Assembly: GCA_964516435.1 (NCBI GenBank)
Contig: CAZEZP010000065.1
Span: 1 to 64,000 of the forward strand
Direction of reading: 5' to 3'
DNA length: 64,000 nt
Source: HGW-17 sp964516435
GTDB taxonomy: Bacteria; Myxococcota_A; Polyangia; HGW-17
Below, in pieces: positions 44,488 through 53,383 of the stretch (positions are counted from its first letter, which is position 1; each line of letters starts with the position of its first letter). The translations under genes were made by a program, and so were the position numbers. Below the pieces are notes generated by a model that ran no database searches, was not told the origin of the DNA, and worked only from the letters and a program-made list of their open reading frames with translations.

Positions 44488-47025
44488 ATGACGGAGACTC
44501 GCGACGAAAACGAAAAGAAGGAAACCTCCGGGGAAACCCCGAAAAAGGAGGAGACGAAGCGGGAAAGCCGGGAAGTGAGGGCGGCGGGAAAGACCTATGC
44601 CGTGGAGAAGCCCGCGCAGGAGGCGCAGGGTTCTCAGGTTTCCCTGGCCACCGCCATCATGCTCATGGTGCTGACCTTTGGCGCCGGCCTCGTGCTGGGC
44701 GGCTTCTTCCTGCGGCTGGGCGGCGGCGGGGGCGACGAGACGCGCCGGACCGGCGCTGCCATGGCGCCTCAGGCCACGAGCGTGCGCCTGAAGATGGACA
44801 TCCCCGCGGACGCGCCGTTCATCGGGCCCGCGGATGCGCCTGTGACCATCGCCGTGTTCGATGATTTCCAGTGCCCCTGGTGCGAGAAGGCCTCGCGCGT
44901 CATCGACCGCGTGCTCAAAGCCTTTCCCAACGACGTGCGCTTCGTGATGGTGTACTTCCCGCTGGAGCAACTGCATCCGCAGGCCCACATGGCCGCCGAG
45001 GCCGCCCATGAAGCGGCCGCGCAGGGGAAATTCAAGCAGATGCACGACATCATCTTCTCCAACCAGCGCTCCGTCAGCAGGGAAAGCCTGGAGAAATGGG
45101 CGGCGCAGGCGGGGCTGGACGTGAACCGCTTCAAGGACGCCATGGATCGGGGCATCCACAGGGAAGTGGTGCAGCGGCACATGTCCCTGGGACGCGGCCT
45201 GGGCGTACGCGGCACTCCCACCATCCTCATCAATGGCCGCCGCTTCAACATGACGCGCGACATGGACAAGAACTTCGAGGTGATGCAGTCCATCGTCAAG
45301 GAAGAGCTCGACACCATCCGGCAGAAGAACATTCCCCGCGGCCAGGCGTGGAAGGTGCTGACGGCCGATGGCGTGGCCACGCTGGACCAGATGGTTTCGG
45401 GGCCTCAGGCGCGCCCGGGCGAAGCCGGCAAGGACATGCCGGCCCGCGCCGCCCGCCGCGAGGTGGATCCCAACGTGGCCTACAATCCCTCCGACGCCTG
45501 GAAGGGCGATCCGAAGGCGCTCGTCACCATCGTGGAGTTCAGCGACTACCAGTGCCCGCACTGCAAAAAGGCCGAGGACGTCATGGAGCAGGTGCTCGCG
45601 GCCTATCCGACGGGCGTGCGCATCGTCTTCATGAACAATCCGCTGCGGTTCCACCCGCAGGCCATGCCGGCGGCCGTGGCGGCACTGGAAGTCAAGGCGC
45701 AGAAGGGACTGGATGCCTACTGGGCCTTCCATAAGAAACTTTTCGAGAACCAGCAGGATATTTCTCCGGAAAACCTGGAGAAATGGCTGGCCGAGGCGGG
45801 CGTGGACCTGGCAAAATACAAGGCGGCCGTGGACAACAAGACCCATGAAGCCACGATCCAGCGCCATCAGGGACTGGCACTCAAATTCGGCGCGCGGGGG
45901 ACGCCCGCGTTCTTCGTCAATGGATATTTCCTTTCCGGGGCCCGTCCGCTGGAACAGTTCAAGGCCGTCATCGACCGGGAAATGGAAAAAGCCAGGAAGG
46001 CCATCGAAGAAGGCAAGGCTACGGCGGAAAATTACTATGCGTTCCTGATGTCCACGGCCGAGCCGCAGGTGAAATGGATCGGCGGCAATGATGGGCAGCA
46101 GTCCCAGGCGCGCCGTCCCATGCGCCCCCGCCTGGATGCCACCAAGGTGTACCGGGTGTGGCCGGAAGGCGGCATGGACGAATTCAAAAAGATTCCGTAT
46201 TTCGGCGATCCCAAGGCTCCGGTTGTGGTGATGATGGCACTGGACATCGAGTGTCCGTGGTGCGAGAAGCTCATGCCCACGCTGGACGAACTGCTGGAAG
46301 GCACGCCCCTTCCTCCGGGAACGGCGCCGGGCCCGGATCACTTCGCCGGCTACAAGACCGGGGTGCGCTTCATGCTGCTGCATTTCCCGCTGCCGTTCCA
46401 CAAGAACGCCTCGCTGGCCCACCAGGCGGCCCAGGAGGTGTTCGAGCAGAAGGGGCCGGAAGCCTTCCGGAATTTCCTGAAGAAATGCTTCCAGAATCAG
46501 CGTGCGCTGCAGCGCGCCAACCTGGAGGCCTGGGCCCAGGAACTGGGGGTGAACATGGCCCGCTTCAGGGAAGCCCTGGACAAGGAAACGCACAAGGCTT
46601 TCATCGAAAAACTGCAGCAGATGGGACGCGCCGTGGGCGTCCAGGGGACTCCGGCCATCTATGTCAACGGGAAATTCCTGCTCGGGCGCGGCATGCCCAT
46701 CTTCCGCAAGGCCATCGACGATGCCCGCACGGAAGCCGAAGCCCTCATGAAGAAAGGCATCGCGCCTGAAAAGGTGTACGAGGAAATCATGAAGACGGCC
46801 GAACCCAAGGCCATCTGGATCCAGCCCGAAGAGAACGGCGGCAATGCGCCTCCGCCGGTGCAGATCCAGAAGATCGAGGGACCCACCGCAGCGCCCGGAC
46901 AACTGCCGGGAAGCAACATCCCTGTGGGCGCTCCCCGTCCGCCCGTTCCGCCCCGCGTGCTCAACATCCAGCCCAAGACGTTCAACGGCCCGGTCCCCCC
47001 GACGCCTCCCGCCATGAATCCCTGA
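44488..47025 (+). CDS. Membrane-anchored protein with three DsbA-like domains
   Basis: An 845-residue protein: acidic/basic N-terminus, one membrane helix (~55-75, LATAIMLMVLTFGAGLVLGG) and three tandem thioredoxin_4/DsbA-type domains. Each has a redox motif and a cis-proline loop: C129PWC132 with GVRGTPTILING, C356PHC359 with GARGTPAFFVNG, C589PWC592 with GVQGTPAIYVNG. The spacing of ~230 residues indicates clean internal triplication. It should act on thiols in the periplasm, as oxidase or isomerase; no DsbB or VKOR partner is nearby. A Pro-rich tail ends the protein. ATG chosen for AAGGAG six bases upstream; an ATG six bases earlier abuts the ribosome site. Confidence 0.9.
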   Translation: MTETRDENEKKETSGETPKKEETKRESREVRAAGKTYAVEKPAQEAQGSQVSLATAIMLMVLTFGAGLVLGGFFLRLGGGGGDETRRTGAAMAPQATSVRLKMDIPADAPFIGPADAPVTIAVFDDFQCPWCEKASRVIDRVLKAFPNDVRFVMVYFPLEQLHPQAHMAAEAAHEAAAQGKFKQMHDIIFSNQRSVSRESLEKWAAQAGLDVNRFKDAMDRGIHREVVQRHMSLGRGLGVRGTPTILINGRRFNMTRDMDKNFEVMQSIVKEELDTIRQKNIPRGQAWKVLTADGVATLDQMVSGPQARPGEAGKDMPARAARREVDPNVAYNPSDAWKGDPKALVTIVEFSDYQCPHCKKAEDVMEQVLAAYPTGVRIVFMNNPLRFHPQAMPAAVAALEVKAQKGLDAYWAFHKKLFENQQDISPENLEKWLAEAGVDLAKYKAAVDNKTHEATIQRHQGLALKFGARGTPAFFVNGYFLSGARPLEQFKAVIDREMEKARKAIEEGKATAENYYAFLMSTAEPQVKWIGGNDGQQSQARRPMRPRLDATKVYRVWPEGGMDEFKKIPYFGDPKAPVVVMMALDIECPWCEKLMPTLDELLEGTPLPPGTAPGPDHFAGYKTGVRFMLLHFPLPFHKNASLAHQAAQEVFEQKGPEAFRNFLKKCFQNQRALQRANLEAWAQELGVNMARFREALDKETHKAFIEKLQQMGRAVGVQGTPAIYVNGKFLLGRGMPIFRKAIDDARTEAEALMKKGIAPEKVYEEIMKTAEPKAIWIQPEENGGNAPPPVQIQKIEGPTAAPGQLPGSNIPVGAPRPPVPPRVLNIQPKTFNGPVPPTPPAMNP

Positions 47026-47198
47026 CGATTTCAAAAAGTTCCCATAGAGGGAATTCGCCTTCACTCCGAGGCTTCTTTCCACGCGGAAAGTTTGTCGAGT
47101 GCAGCCGGGGCAAAGGGGCTCGGTTCGCATTTTCAAAAAACTGATTGGAACCCCGTAAAAAACCAAAAGCCGCCCGCATGGTTTCTGCAAGTTTTTTC

Positions 47199-47227
47199 TT
47201 GACGCATTTTTTCTCTTCCCATACCGT
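47199..47227 (+). promoter_or_regulatory. Candidate promoter for the kinase-FHA pair
   Basis: TTGACG (47199-47204), a 17-bp spacer and TACCGT (47222-47227) lie about 30 bp before the kinase ATG. The -35 is good, the -10 only partial. Upstream, a CTTTCC/GGAAAG stem (47075-47090) may end the previous transcript but has a poor T-tract. Confidence 0.45.
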
Positions 47228-47257
47228 TTTGAAGTCTTCTTTTCCAAGAGGAACGCG

Positions 47258-49756
47258 ATGCCGTTTCTGGAGCCTTTCATCCTGGGCGATCATTTGTTCG
47301 TGGAGCAACTGGGCAGCAAGCCCACCTATGTGATCCACCGTACGATCCATCTGTCCGAGTCACGTTTCTCCTCTTTCTACGCCTTCAAGAACGTGAATCC
47401 CACGGCATCCCACCCCGATGCCCTCACCCGGGATTTGCGGCGCGAATCCGTGACGCTGGAATTCCTGGAGAGTGACGCCATTCCCCGCATGCACGGCTTT
47501 GGCCTGGTGCAGGGGTGCGGCTACATGATCACCGAGTACATCTGGGGCAAGAACCTTCTCCAGGTGCTGCGGGAACTGGCCTCCTACCAGCGCATGCTTT
47601 CCCTGGACTACGCGCTGCACATCGCGTGCGAGGCGAGCCGGGTGCTGGAGGATGCCCACTTCCGGCAGGGCGCCGATTTCCCGGAAGGAGTGCTGCACGG
47701 CGGGCTGGGGCCCCGCGGCATCGTCCTGGCCTACACGGGCGACCTGCACGTGCTCGGATTCGGCGCGCCCGTGCAGCAGGTCACCCGCGGCACCTGGAAG
47801 CAGTTCGAATTCCGCAACCTGTCGTACCTGTCCCCGGAGCAGGTGAACGGGGACGCCATCTCGCATCGCTCCGACATCTTCTCGCTGGGATGCATCCTCT
47901 ACGAGATGCTCACCGGCATGCCGCCATTCCTCGAGAAGACGCCGGAAAAGGTGATTCGCCGCATCTCCCGGTGCTCGTTTTCCGAACCGCGTGCGGTCAA
48001 TCCCGCCATTCCGAAGGAAGTGCAGGACGTCGTGATGCGCGCCCTGGCGCCGTATCCGGCCGACCGGCATCCGAATGCGGCCGCGCTGCGGGAAGATCTG
48101 GAGCGGCTTCTGCTGCGCGTGTCGCCGGATTTTTCGTCCGACCATGTGCGCAAACTCCTGCGCGGGCTTTTCGAGCGCGAAATCATTGAGGAAATCAAGC
48201 ATTTCGGAAAACTCTCCGACGGGGTTCCCACCCAGTTCCGCCCGCTCGTCAAGAGCATTCCGCGCGTGATGTTCGAATGGATCTGCAGCGGCTCCTCCCT
48301 GCGGGAGAAATGGGACACGCCCGATTTGCGCCGCTATGTGACGCCATCTCCCGCATCGTCTCCGTCCTCGTCGTCCGCCTCGCAGACGGGGAGTTCGCCC
48401 AGGATGCAGGTGCCGCGAAGCCGCATGGCGAAATCGGCCGCCCGGGAAGCTTTTCCGACGCCTCCTGAACCGGATCCGCCGAAATCCCCGGTGCGCCTCG
48501 AGCCCGAACCTGAACCGCCCGCGCCCGAACCTCCTCCTCCTCCTCCTCCCGATCTGGAGCCCATGTGCGATCTGTCCACGGCGATCGCCACGTTCGACCG
48601 GATCGATTCCATGAAGAACCCGCTGCGCAAGTCGGATTCCTTCTTCGAGGTGGAGGATTCCGTCCTGGTGGAGACGCCGCATCCGGTCTGCATCGTTCCC
48701 GTGCGCGTGGCCGGGGAGCCCGGTCTGGCTTATGGCGTGGGAGAGGCCGACGAATGCGAGCAGAAGACCAATGTTCTGGGTTCGGTCACCCATGCGTCCG
48801 CCGTGGCGCCTTCCGAAGCCGATCCCCATGCGCAGAGCACGAAGGTGGCGCCGCCGGACCAGTATCCGCCGCCGTCCGAAGGACTGGTGGATGCCCAGCA
48901 GGAACGCGCCCGCTGGGTCGGCCGCCAGTTCGGCGAATACGTCGCCGTGGGTATCCTGGGCTGGGGCGGCATGGGAACGGTGTACGACGGCATCCAGCCC
49001 ACCATCGGCAAGGAAGTCGCCATCAAGGTGCTCAATCCGGCCCTGTGCACGGACCCCGTGATGGTGCAGCGATTCCTGACCGAAGCCCGCGCCGTGAATT
49101 CCATCGCCAATCCCAACATCATCGACATCTTCGCTTTCGGGACCATCGACGGCGAGTACCACTACTTCGTGATGGAGAAACTGCATGGCATCTCGCTGGC
49201 CGCCTATGAATTGAAGCATCCGGTGGTGTCCTTCGCCACGGCCCACGAGATCATGGCGCAGGTGTTTTCCGCCATGGAAGCCGCGCACGCCAAGGGCATC
49301 GTGCACCGCGATCTCAAGCCGGACAACATCTATCTCGAGAAGCGCCCCCTGTACGACCACTACGTGAAGATCCTGGATTTCGGGATCGCCAAGTTCACGC
49401 AGGGAGCGCAGCGCCAGGCCATCACCAAGGCCGGAACGCCCATCGGAACGCCGCTGTACATGAGTCCCGAGCAATGCCAGGGACTCGAGGTGTCGGCTCC
49501 CAGCGACATCTATTCGCTGGGCGTGATCCTCTACGAGATGTTCACGGGGAAACTGCCTTTCCTCAAGAAATCCTACCTCGAGATGATGCTGGCCCACATC
49601 CACGAGCCGCCGCCGCCGCCATCCCGATGGCTGCCCATGGATTCCGAACTGGAGCGCATCATCCTGTGGTGCCTGGAAAAAGACCCGAAACGCCGGCCGC
49701 AGTCCATCCGGGAACTGTCCGAGCGCCTGCTGCCCTGGCTCAAGAGGAATGCCTGA
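47258..49756 (+). CDS. Pseudokinase - Ser/Thr kinase tandem protein
   Basis: An 832-residue protein with two kinase folds. In the N-terminal one (~7-290) Lys44 is kept, but the HRD motif reads HGG (147-149) and DFG reads G167-F-G, so it should be catalytically dead. A linker of ~250 residues contains Ser-rich and EPEPPAPEPPPP-type Pro-rich stretches. The C-terminal kinase (~558-825) looks active: GWGGMGTVYDG, AIKVL, HRD683-685, D707FG and GTPLYMSPEQC. No membrane segment. Twelve bases downstream starts an FHA protein, the natural phospho-Thr reader. The dead domain may regulate the active one, as known for other pseudokinases (inference). Confidence 0.9.
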   Translation: MPFLEPFILGDHLFVEQLGSKPTYVIHRTIHLSESRFSSFYAFKNVNPTASHPDALTRDLRRESVTLEFLESDAIPRMHGFGLVQGCGYMITEYIWGKNLLQVLRELASYQRMLSLDYALHIACEASRVLEDAHFRQGADFPEGVLHGGLGPRGIVLAYTGDLHVLGFGAPVQQVTRGTWKQFEFRNLSYLSPEQVNGDAISHRSDIFSLGCILYEMLTGMPPFLEKTPEKVIRRISRCSFSEPRAVNPAIPKEVQDVVMRALAPYPADRHPNAAALREDLERLLLRVSPDFSSDHVRKLLRGLFEREIIEEIKHFGKLSDGVPTQFRPLVKSIPRVMFEWICSGSSLREKWDTPDLRRYVTPSPASSPSSSSASQTGSSPRMQVPRSRMAKSAAREAFPTPPEPDPPKSPVRLEPEPEPPAPEPPPPPPPDLEPMCDLSTAIATFDRIDSMKNPLRKSDSFFEVEDSVLVETPHPVCIVPVRVAGEPGLAYGVGEADECEQKTNVLGSVTHASAVAPSEADPHAQSTKVAPPDQYPPPSEGLVDAQQERARWVGRQFGEYVAVGILGWGGMGTVYDGIQPTIGKEVAIKVLNPALCTDPVMVQRFLTEARAVNSIANPNIIDIFAFGTIDGEYHYFVMEKLHGISLAAYELKHPVVSFATAHEIMAQVFSAMEAAHAKGIVHRDLKPDNIYLEKRPLYDHYVKILDFGIAKFTQGAQRQAITKAGTPIGTPLYMSPEQCQGLEVSAPSDIYSLGVILYEMFTGKLPFLKKSYLEMMLAHIHEPPPPPSRWLPMDSELERIILWCLEKDPKRRPQSIRELSERLLPWLKRNA

Positions 49757-49767
49757 CGGAAGGAACC

Positions 49768-50961
49768 ATGTCGGACGAGAATACCCGCGACGAAATCAAC
49801 GGGAAAACGGTGTTCGTCAATTTGAACGCTTCCCGGCTGAAACTTCCTGTTTCCATTTCGAGGAAAGTACGGGATACCTTCGTGGACATGTATCCCACGA
49901 TTCGAAAACTCTATGCTGAAGCGCCATTGCATTCCTATATATTAGTTTGTGGCGGCAGCCAACATGAAAGCGAATATTTTAATTTTTCCCGGTTTCAATA
50001 CAATGAAATCATTCCATTGAAAAGGGGTGATTTCGCCGACCGCATCGTGGGCCGCCACACCCAGTGCCATGTGCGACTCGCGCTGCCGCTCAGCATTTCC
50101 CTGCGGCATCTGCTCATACGGCTGCATCTGCGGCCAAGAACGGGGGAACCCGTGTTCAAGGTGCTGGATCTGGCCACGCCGGGCGGTTTTTTCACGGCCG
50201 AGGGCGTCCCCACGTTCGGACTCTCCGGCATCGGCAATGGAGCCTTTCATCTGGACGGGCATTCCTTCTTCCTGCTGTACCGGGAAGATTCATCCTTGCC
50301 GGAGCATCCGGATCAGGCGTGGGCCCGGATCTTTTCATCCGGTGAAATGCGGGAAGACACCCTCCATCCGGTTCTGGCGCCCCAGGAGAATCCGTTCCTG
50401 CCGGAACAGATCAAGCCCCGGCTGGCGCCGGTGCTGGTGGATGACGCGCGCTCTTCCGGCAATACGTTCTTTGGAAGGAGTTCGGTGTGGGTCATCCATG
50501 GGCCGGAGCATCTGGACTCGGGTTCGATGGTGGACAGGTCGCCAAGGTTCGGCGTGCTCGAGGAGGACGAGGAATACGACGATGCGGAAGATGCGGTGCA
50601 GGACAATGCCGGTCTGGCCTGCCGGCAGGGGAAACGGCTCCTGCTGCTGCTGCAGGACAAGACTCGCTTCATCGACGTGCGCATCGCCGTGATGGCGAAG
50701 CAAATCCAGCGCGGCATTCTCATCGGGCGCTACGAGCGCTGCAACCTGGGTCCGACTCATTTCCATTTTTCCTATGACGTCTCGCGTGTCCACCTCCTGC
50801 TCCTGGAAGACGAGGGACGGTATTTCGCCATCGATACGGCGTCGTCGTGCGGCACGACATGCGATGGGAAGCCTTTCACCACGATGGAACTGACGCAGAC
50901 CACGCGGATGGTGCTGGCGGATTCGCTCAGCGTCACGTGGAAATTCGTGGACATCGAATGA
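49768..50961 (+). CDS. Double FHA-domain protein
   Basis: A 397-residue soluble protein with two FHA-like regions. The N-terminal one (~75-175) reads IVGRHTQCHVRLALPLSISLRHLLIRL and then VLDLATPGGFFTAEGV; the C-terminal one (~310-395) reads ILIGRYERCNLGPTHFHFSYDVSRVHLLLLEDEG and TASSCGTTCDGK (in parts). The second keeps the GR and SRxH phospho-Thr binding pattern better. An acidic linker (LEEDEEYDDAEDA) joins them. Clear ribosome site GGAAGGAACC; gene follows the kinase by 11 bp and probably encodes its substrate or adaptor. A stretch near codons 50-85 has AT-rich codons. Confidence 0.82.
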   Translation: MSDENTRDEINGKTVFVNLNASRLKLPVSISRKVRDTFVDMYPTIRKLYAEAPLHSYILVCGGSQHESEYFNFSRFQYNEIIPLKRGDFADRIVGRHTQCHVRLALPLSISLRHLLIRLHLRPRTGEPVFKVLDLATPGGFFTAEGVPTFGLSGIGNGAFHLDGHSFFLLYREDSSLPEHPDQAWARIFSSGEMREDTLHPVLAPQENPFLPEQIKPRLAPVLVDDARSSGNTFFGRSSVWVIHGPEHLDSGSMVDRSPRFGVLEEDEEYDDAEDAVQDNAGLACRQGKRLLLLLQDKTRFIDVRIAVMAKQIQRGILIGRYERCNLGPTHFHFSYDVSRVHLLLLEDEGRYFAIDTASSCGTTCDGKPFTTMELTQTTRMVLADSLSVTWKFVDIE

Positions 50962-50970
50962 CGGCTTCCC

Positions 50971-50995
50971 GGCGCCGCGCAGGGGGCGCCTTTTT
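50971..50995 (+). terminator. Rho-independent terminator after the FHA gene
   Basis: GGCGCC (50971-50976), an 8-base loop and GGCGCC (50985-50990) form a GC stem immediately followed by TTTTT. Located nine bases after the FHA stop codon, before the convergent threonine synthase gene. Confidence 0.75.
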
Positions 50996-51039
50996 CCGGA
51001 TGCATTCCATGCCAGTTGTCACGGCGAAAATGCCGGGGG

Positions 51040-52284
51040 TCAGGCGTTGGCGAAGATGGCTTCCAGATCGGCAAGTCCGGTGACGAGTTGGGCCTTGCCC
51101 GCGGCCATGGAAGCGCCAGCCACGTCCTTGAGGCCGCTTCCGGTGGAGAATGCCAGCACCCGGTGATGGGCCGCCAGTTGGCCCGAAGCGCGCATGGCCA
51201 GCACGCCGGCGAACGCCGCCGCCGCCGCCGGCTCCGCGAAGATGCCCGAATACGTGCCCAGGATGCGCCCGGCTTCGAAGATCTCCTCGTCCGTCACGGT
51301 GAGCATCAGACCGCTGGTGTTGCGGATGCCGCGCAGGGCCTTGACGGCGTCGCGCGGGAAGGCCACCGAGATGGAATCGGCGCGGGTGGAGGGCTTCATG
51401 GGGGTGATGGTTTCGGTGCCGGCTTTCCACGCCTCGTAGATGACCCGGCTTTCCTGGGCCTGCACGCCCACCAGGCGGGGCTTGTACGGGATGATGCCGA
51501 GCGCGTGCAGATCCTCGATGCCCTTGGCCAGGCCGGCCGCGATGCAGCCGTCGCCCACGGAGACGAACACGTAGTCGGGCGGCCGGTCGAATCCGATGTC
51601 TTCCAGCGCCTCGAGAATGCCCGTCTTCTTGCCTTCCGCCAGTAGCGGGTTGATGGCCGTGCTGCGCAGGTACCAGCCGAAGCGGCGGGCGGCCTCCAGG
51701 CTCAGGGCGAAGGCGTCGTCGTAGGTGCCGTCCACCAGGAACACCCGCGCGCCGAAGGTGCACAACTGCGCGATTTTGGCCGGCGGCGCGGCCTTGGGGA
51801 CGAAGATCACGGCCGTGATGCCCTCGGGCGCGCACAGGCCGGCCAGGGAGGCCGCAGCGTTTCCCGTGGAGGCCGCGGCGATGAGACCGATGCCCAGTTC
51901 GCGCGCGCGCGCCACGGCGATGGCGGAGGCGCGGTCCTTGAAACTGGCCGTTGGCAGCCGTCCATCGTCCTTGATCCACAGGTGGGGCAGCCCGATGTGC
52001 CGGCCCAGGCGCTGGGCATAAAACGTGGGGGTGTTGCCCACGCGGGTCACGGGACGCGGCCCGTCCAGGCGCAGCGGCAGGAGCGGGGCGAAGCGGAAGA
52101 TGTCCCGCCGCGCGGTGCCCAGGCGGAATTCGTGGAACAGGGGCCGGATGAAGTCATAGTCGTATTCCACATCCAGGATGCCCGTCTCTCCGCAGTCCGG
52201 ACAGGTGAGTTCCACTTCTTCGAAACCGTAGAATCTTTTGCAGAGCGTGCAGCGTTTTCCCAGGATGTGGCGCGAGGAATTCAT
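51040..52284 (-). CDS. thrC: Threonine synthase
   Basis: A 414-residue PLP enzyme converting O-phosphohomoserine to threonine. An N-terminal zinc-ribbon-like piece (CTLC ... CPDC) precedes the fold-type II domain: VGNTPTFYAQRLG, the PLP lysine in LPTASFKDRASA, the phosphate loop ASTGNAAASLAG and C-terminal FSTGSGLKD. Length and motifs fit the ThrC group that has a zinc ribbon; a threonine-dehydratase-like activity is a remote alternative. Convergent with the FHA gene. Confidence 0.88.
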   Translation of the reverse strand: MNSSRHILGKRCTLCKRFYGFEEVELTCPDCGETGILDVEYDYDFIRPLFHEFRLGTARRDIFRFAPLLPLRLDGPRPVTRVGNTPTFYAQRLGRHIGLPHLWIKDDGRLPTASFKDRASAIAVARARELGIGLIAAASTGNAAASLAGLCAPEGITAVIFVPKAAPPAKIAQLCTFGARVFLVDGTYDDAFALSLEAARRFGWYLRSTAINPLLAEGKKTGILEALEDIGFDRPPDYVFVSVGDGCIAAGLAKGIEDLHALGIIPYKPRLVGVQAQESRVIYEAWKAGTETITPMKPSTRADSISVAFPRDAVKALRGIRNTSGLMLTVTDEEIFEAGRILGTYSGIFAEPAAAAAFAGVLAMRASGQLAAHHRVLAFSTGSGLKDVAGASMAAGKAQLVTGLADLEAIFANA

Positions 52285-52322
52285 GGGATGAAATTCTCCG
52301 TATTACAATGGATGTTGCAATG

Positions 52323-53207
52323 CTATCCCAGCACGGATACCAGCGCTCCGCCGATGGCCAGCGCCGTGGCCGCCATTTTGCGCGGGGTGAGGCTCTCGTG
52401 CAAGAAAAAATACGCCATGAGGATGATGACGATGACGGTCAGTTCCGAGAAGACGGCGATCAGGGAGGCCGGCAGGTTGCGCAGCCCCACGGCCCAGGCG
52501 CCAATCGCCAGGTAGGTTCCCAGAAAGCCGGACAGGGTCAGGGACTTCCAGTTGTGCAGGTTTTCCAGGCCCGCCAGCAGCGTGCGCCTGCGGGGATGCA
52601 CGGCGTAGTACAGCAGCAAGAACGCGCTTCCGGAGAGCAGCCGCACCCAGGTGACGAAGCACAGGTCGTGGCGGTGCAGGAGATCCTTGTACAGCACGGC
52701 GCCCACGAGCGTGGCCAGCATGGAGAGCACGGCGATGAGGATGCCCAGCGCCAGTTTCTGCGGCCGCTGATGCACGTCTCCCGAGGAGGCGACGACGATG
52801 GCCGTGACCACCATGACGGCCCCGGCCACCAGGCGCAGACTCACGCTCTCGGAGAAGAACAGGATGCCGGCGAGCATCATCAGGGGGGTGTAGATGCAAC
52901 CCACGATGGCGTTCAGGCCGGCGCCGAGCAGTTTCAGGGATTCCATGAACAGCAGGTCGCCCACGCCCACGCCCACGGCGCCGGAGAGCACCAGCAGCAT
53001 GAAATCCCGCTGCGGCAGCCGCGGGATACGGTCGAACCCCAGCACCCAGAGGGTCAGTGTGAAAAATACGATGCCCACGGCGTTCTTTCCCACGTTGACG
53101 CCGAACCCCGTGACGCGGTCCGTGCTCTTGCGGAACAGGATTACGGCTACCGCCCAGAAGAGCGAACTCGACAGCGTGCCGGCCAGACCGATGCCGAAGG
53201 AATTCAT
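52323..53207 (-). CDS. EamA/DMT-family transporter
   Basis: A 294-residue integral membrane protein with ten predicted helices in two EamA repeats (first repeat ends ...ALLIYTPLMMLAG-like around residue 110; second ...AVFSELTVIVIILMAYFFLHESLTPRKMAATALAIGGA, read in parts). The glutamate of FLHESLTP is the family signature before helix 10. Substrate unknown; drug/metabolite exporters of this family often move amino acids, and the thrC neighbour 38 bp downstream would fit threonine, but that is inference. GAAGGTGATTC precedes the ATG. Confidence 0.85.
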   Translation of the reverse strand: MNSFGIGLAGTLSSSLFWAVAVILFRKSTDRVTGFGVNVGKNAVGIVFFTLTLWVLGFDRIPRLPQRDFMLLVLSGAVGVGVGDLLFMESLKLLGAGLNAIVGCIYTPLMMLAGILFFSESVSLRLVAGAVMVVTAIVVASSGDVHQRPQKLALGILIAVLSMLATLVGAVLYKDLLHRHDLCFVTWVRLLSGSAFLLLYYAVHPRRRTLLAGLENLHNWKSLTLSGFLGTYLAIGAWAVGLRNLPASLIAVFSELTVIVIILMAYFFLHESLTPRKMAATALAIGGALVSVLG

Positions 53208-53383
53208 GAATCACCTTCGCCCACATCATGGGCGCAGCTGTTCATACACGCGAAGGCGCCCGAAGACAAGCTGGAGGGCTGCTGACGGAAAAATCCAGGA
53301 ACAGCTTGATTTTTTTTGGATGCTGTGCCATGGAGGACCTTTTCCGCGCGCCTTGTCGAGGTCGCGCCGAGGTACGTGTCTGC

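Noticed and set aside
53267..53308. CAAGCTG/CAGCTTG inverted repeat upstream of lon
   Set aside because: Seven-bp arms 28 bp apart are expected by chance; no match to CIRCE or other heat-shock operators.
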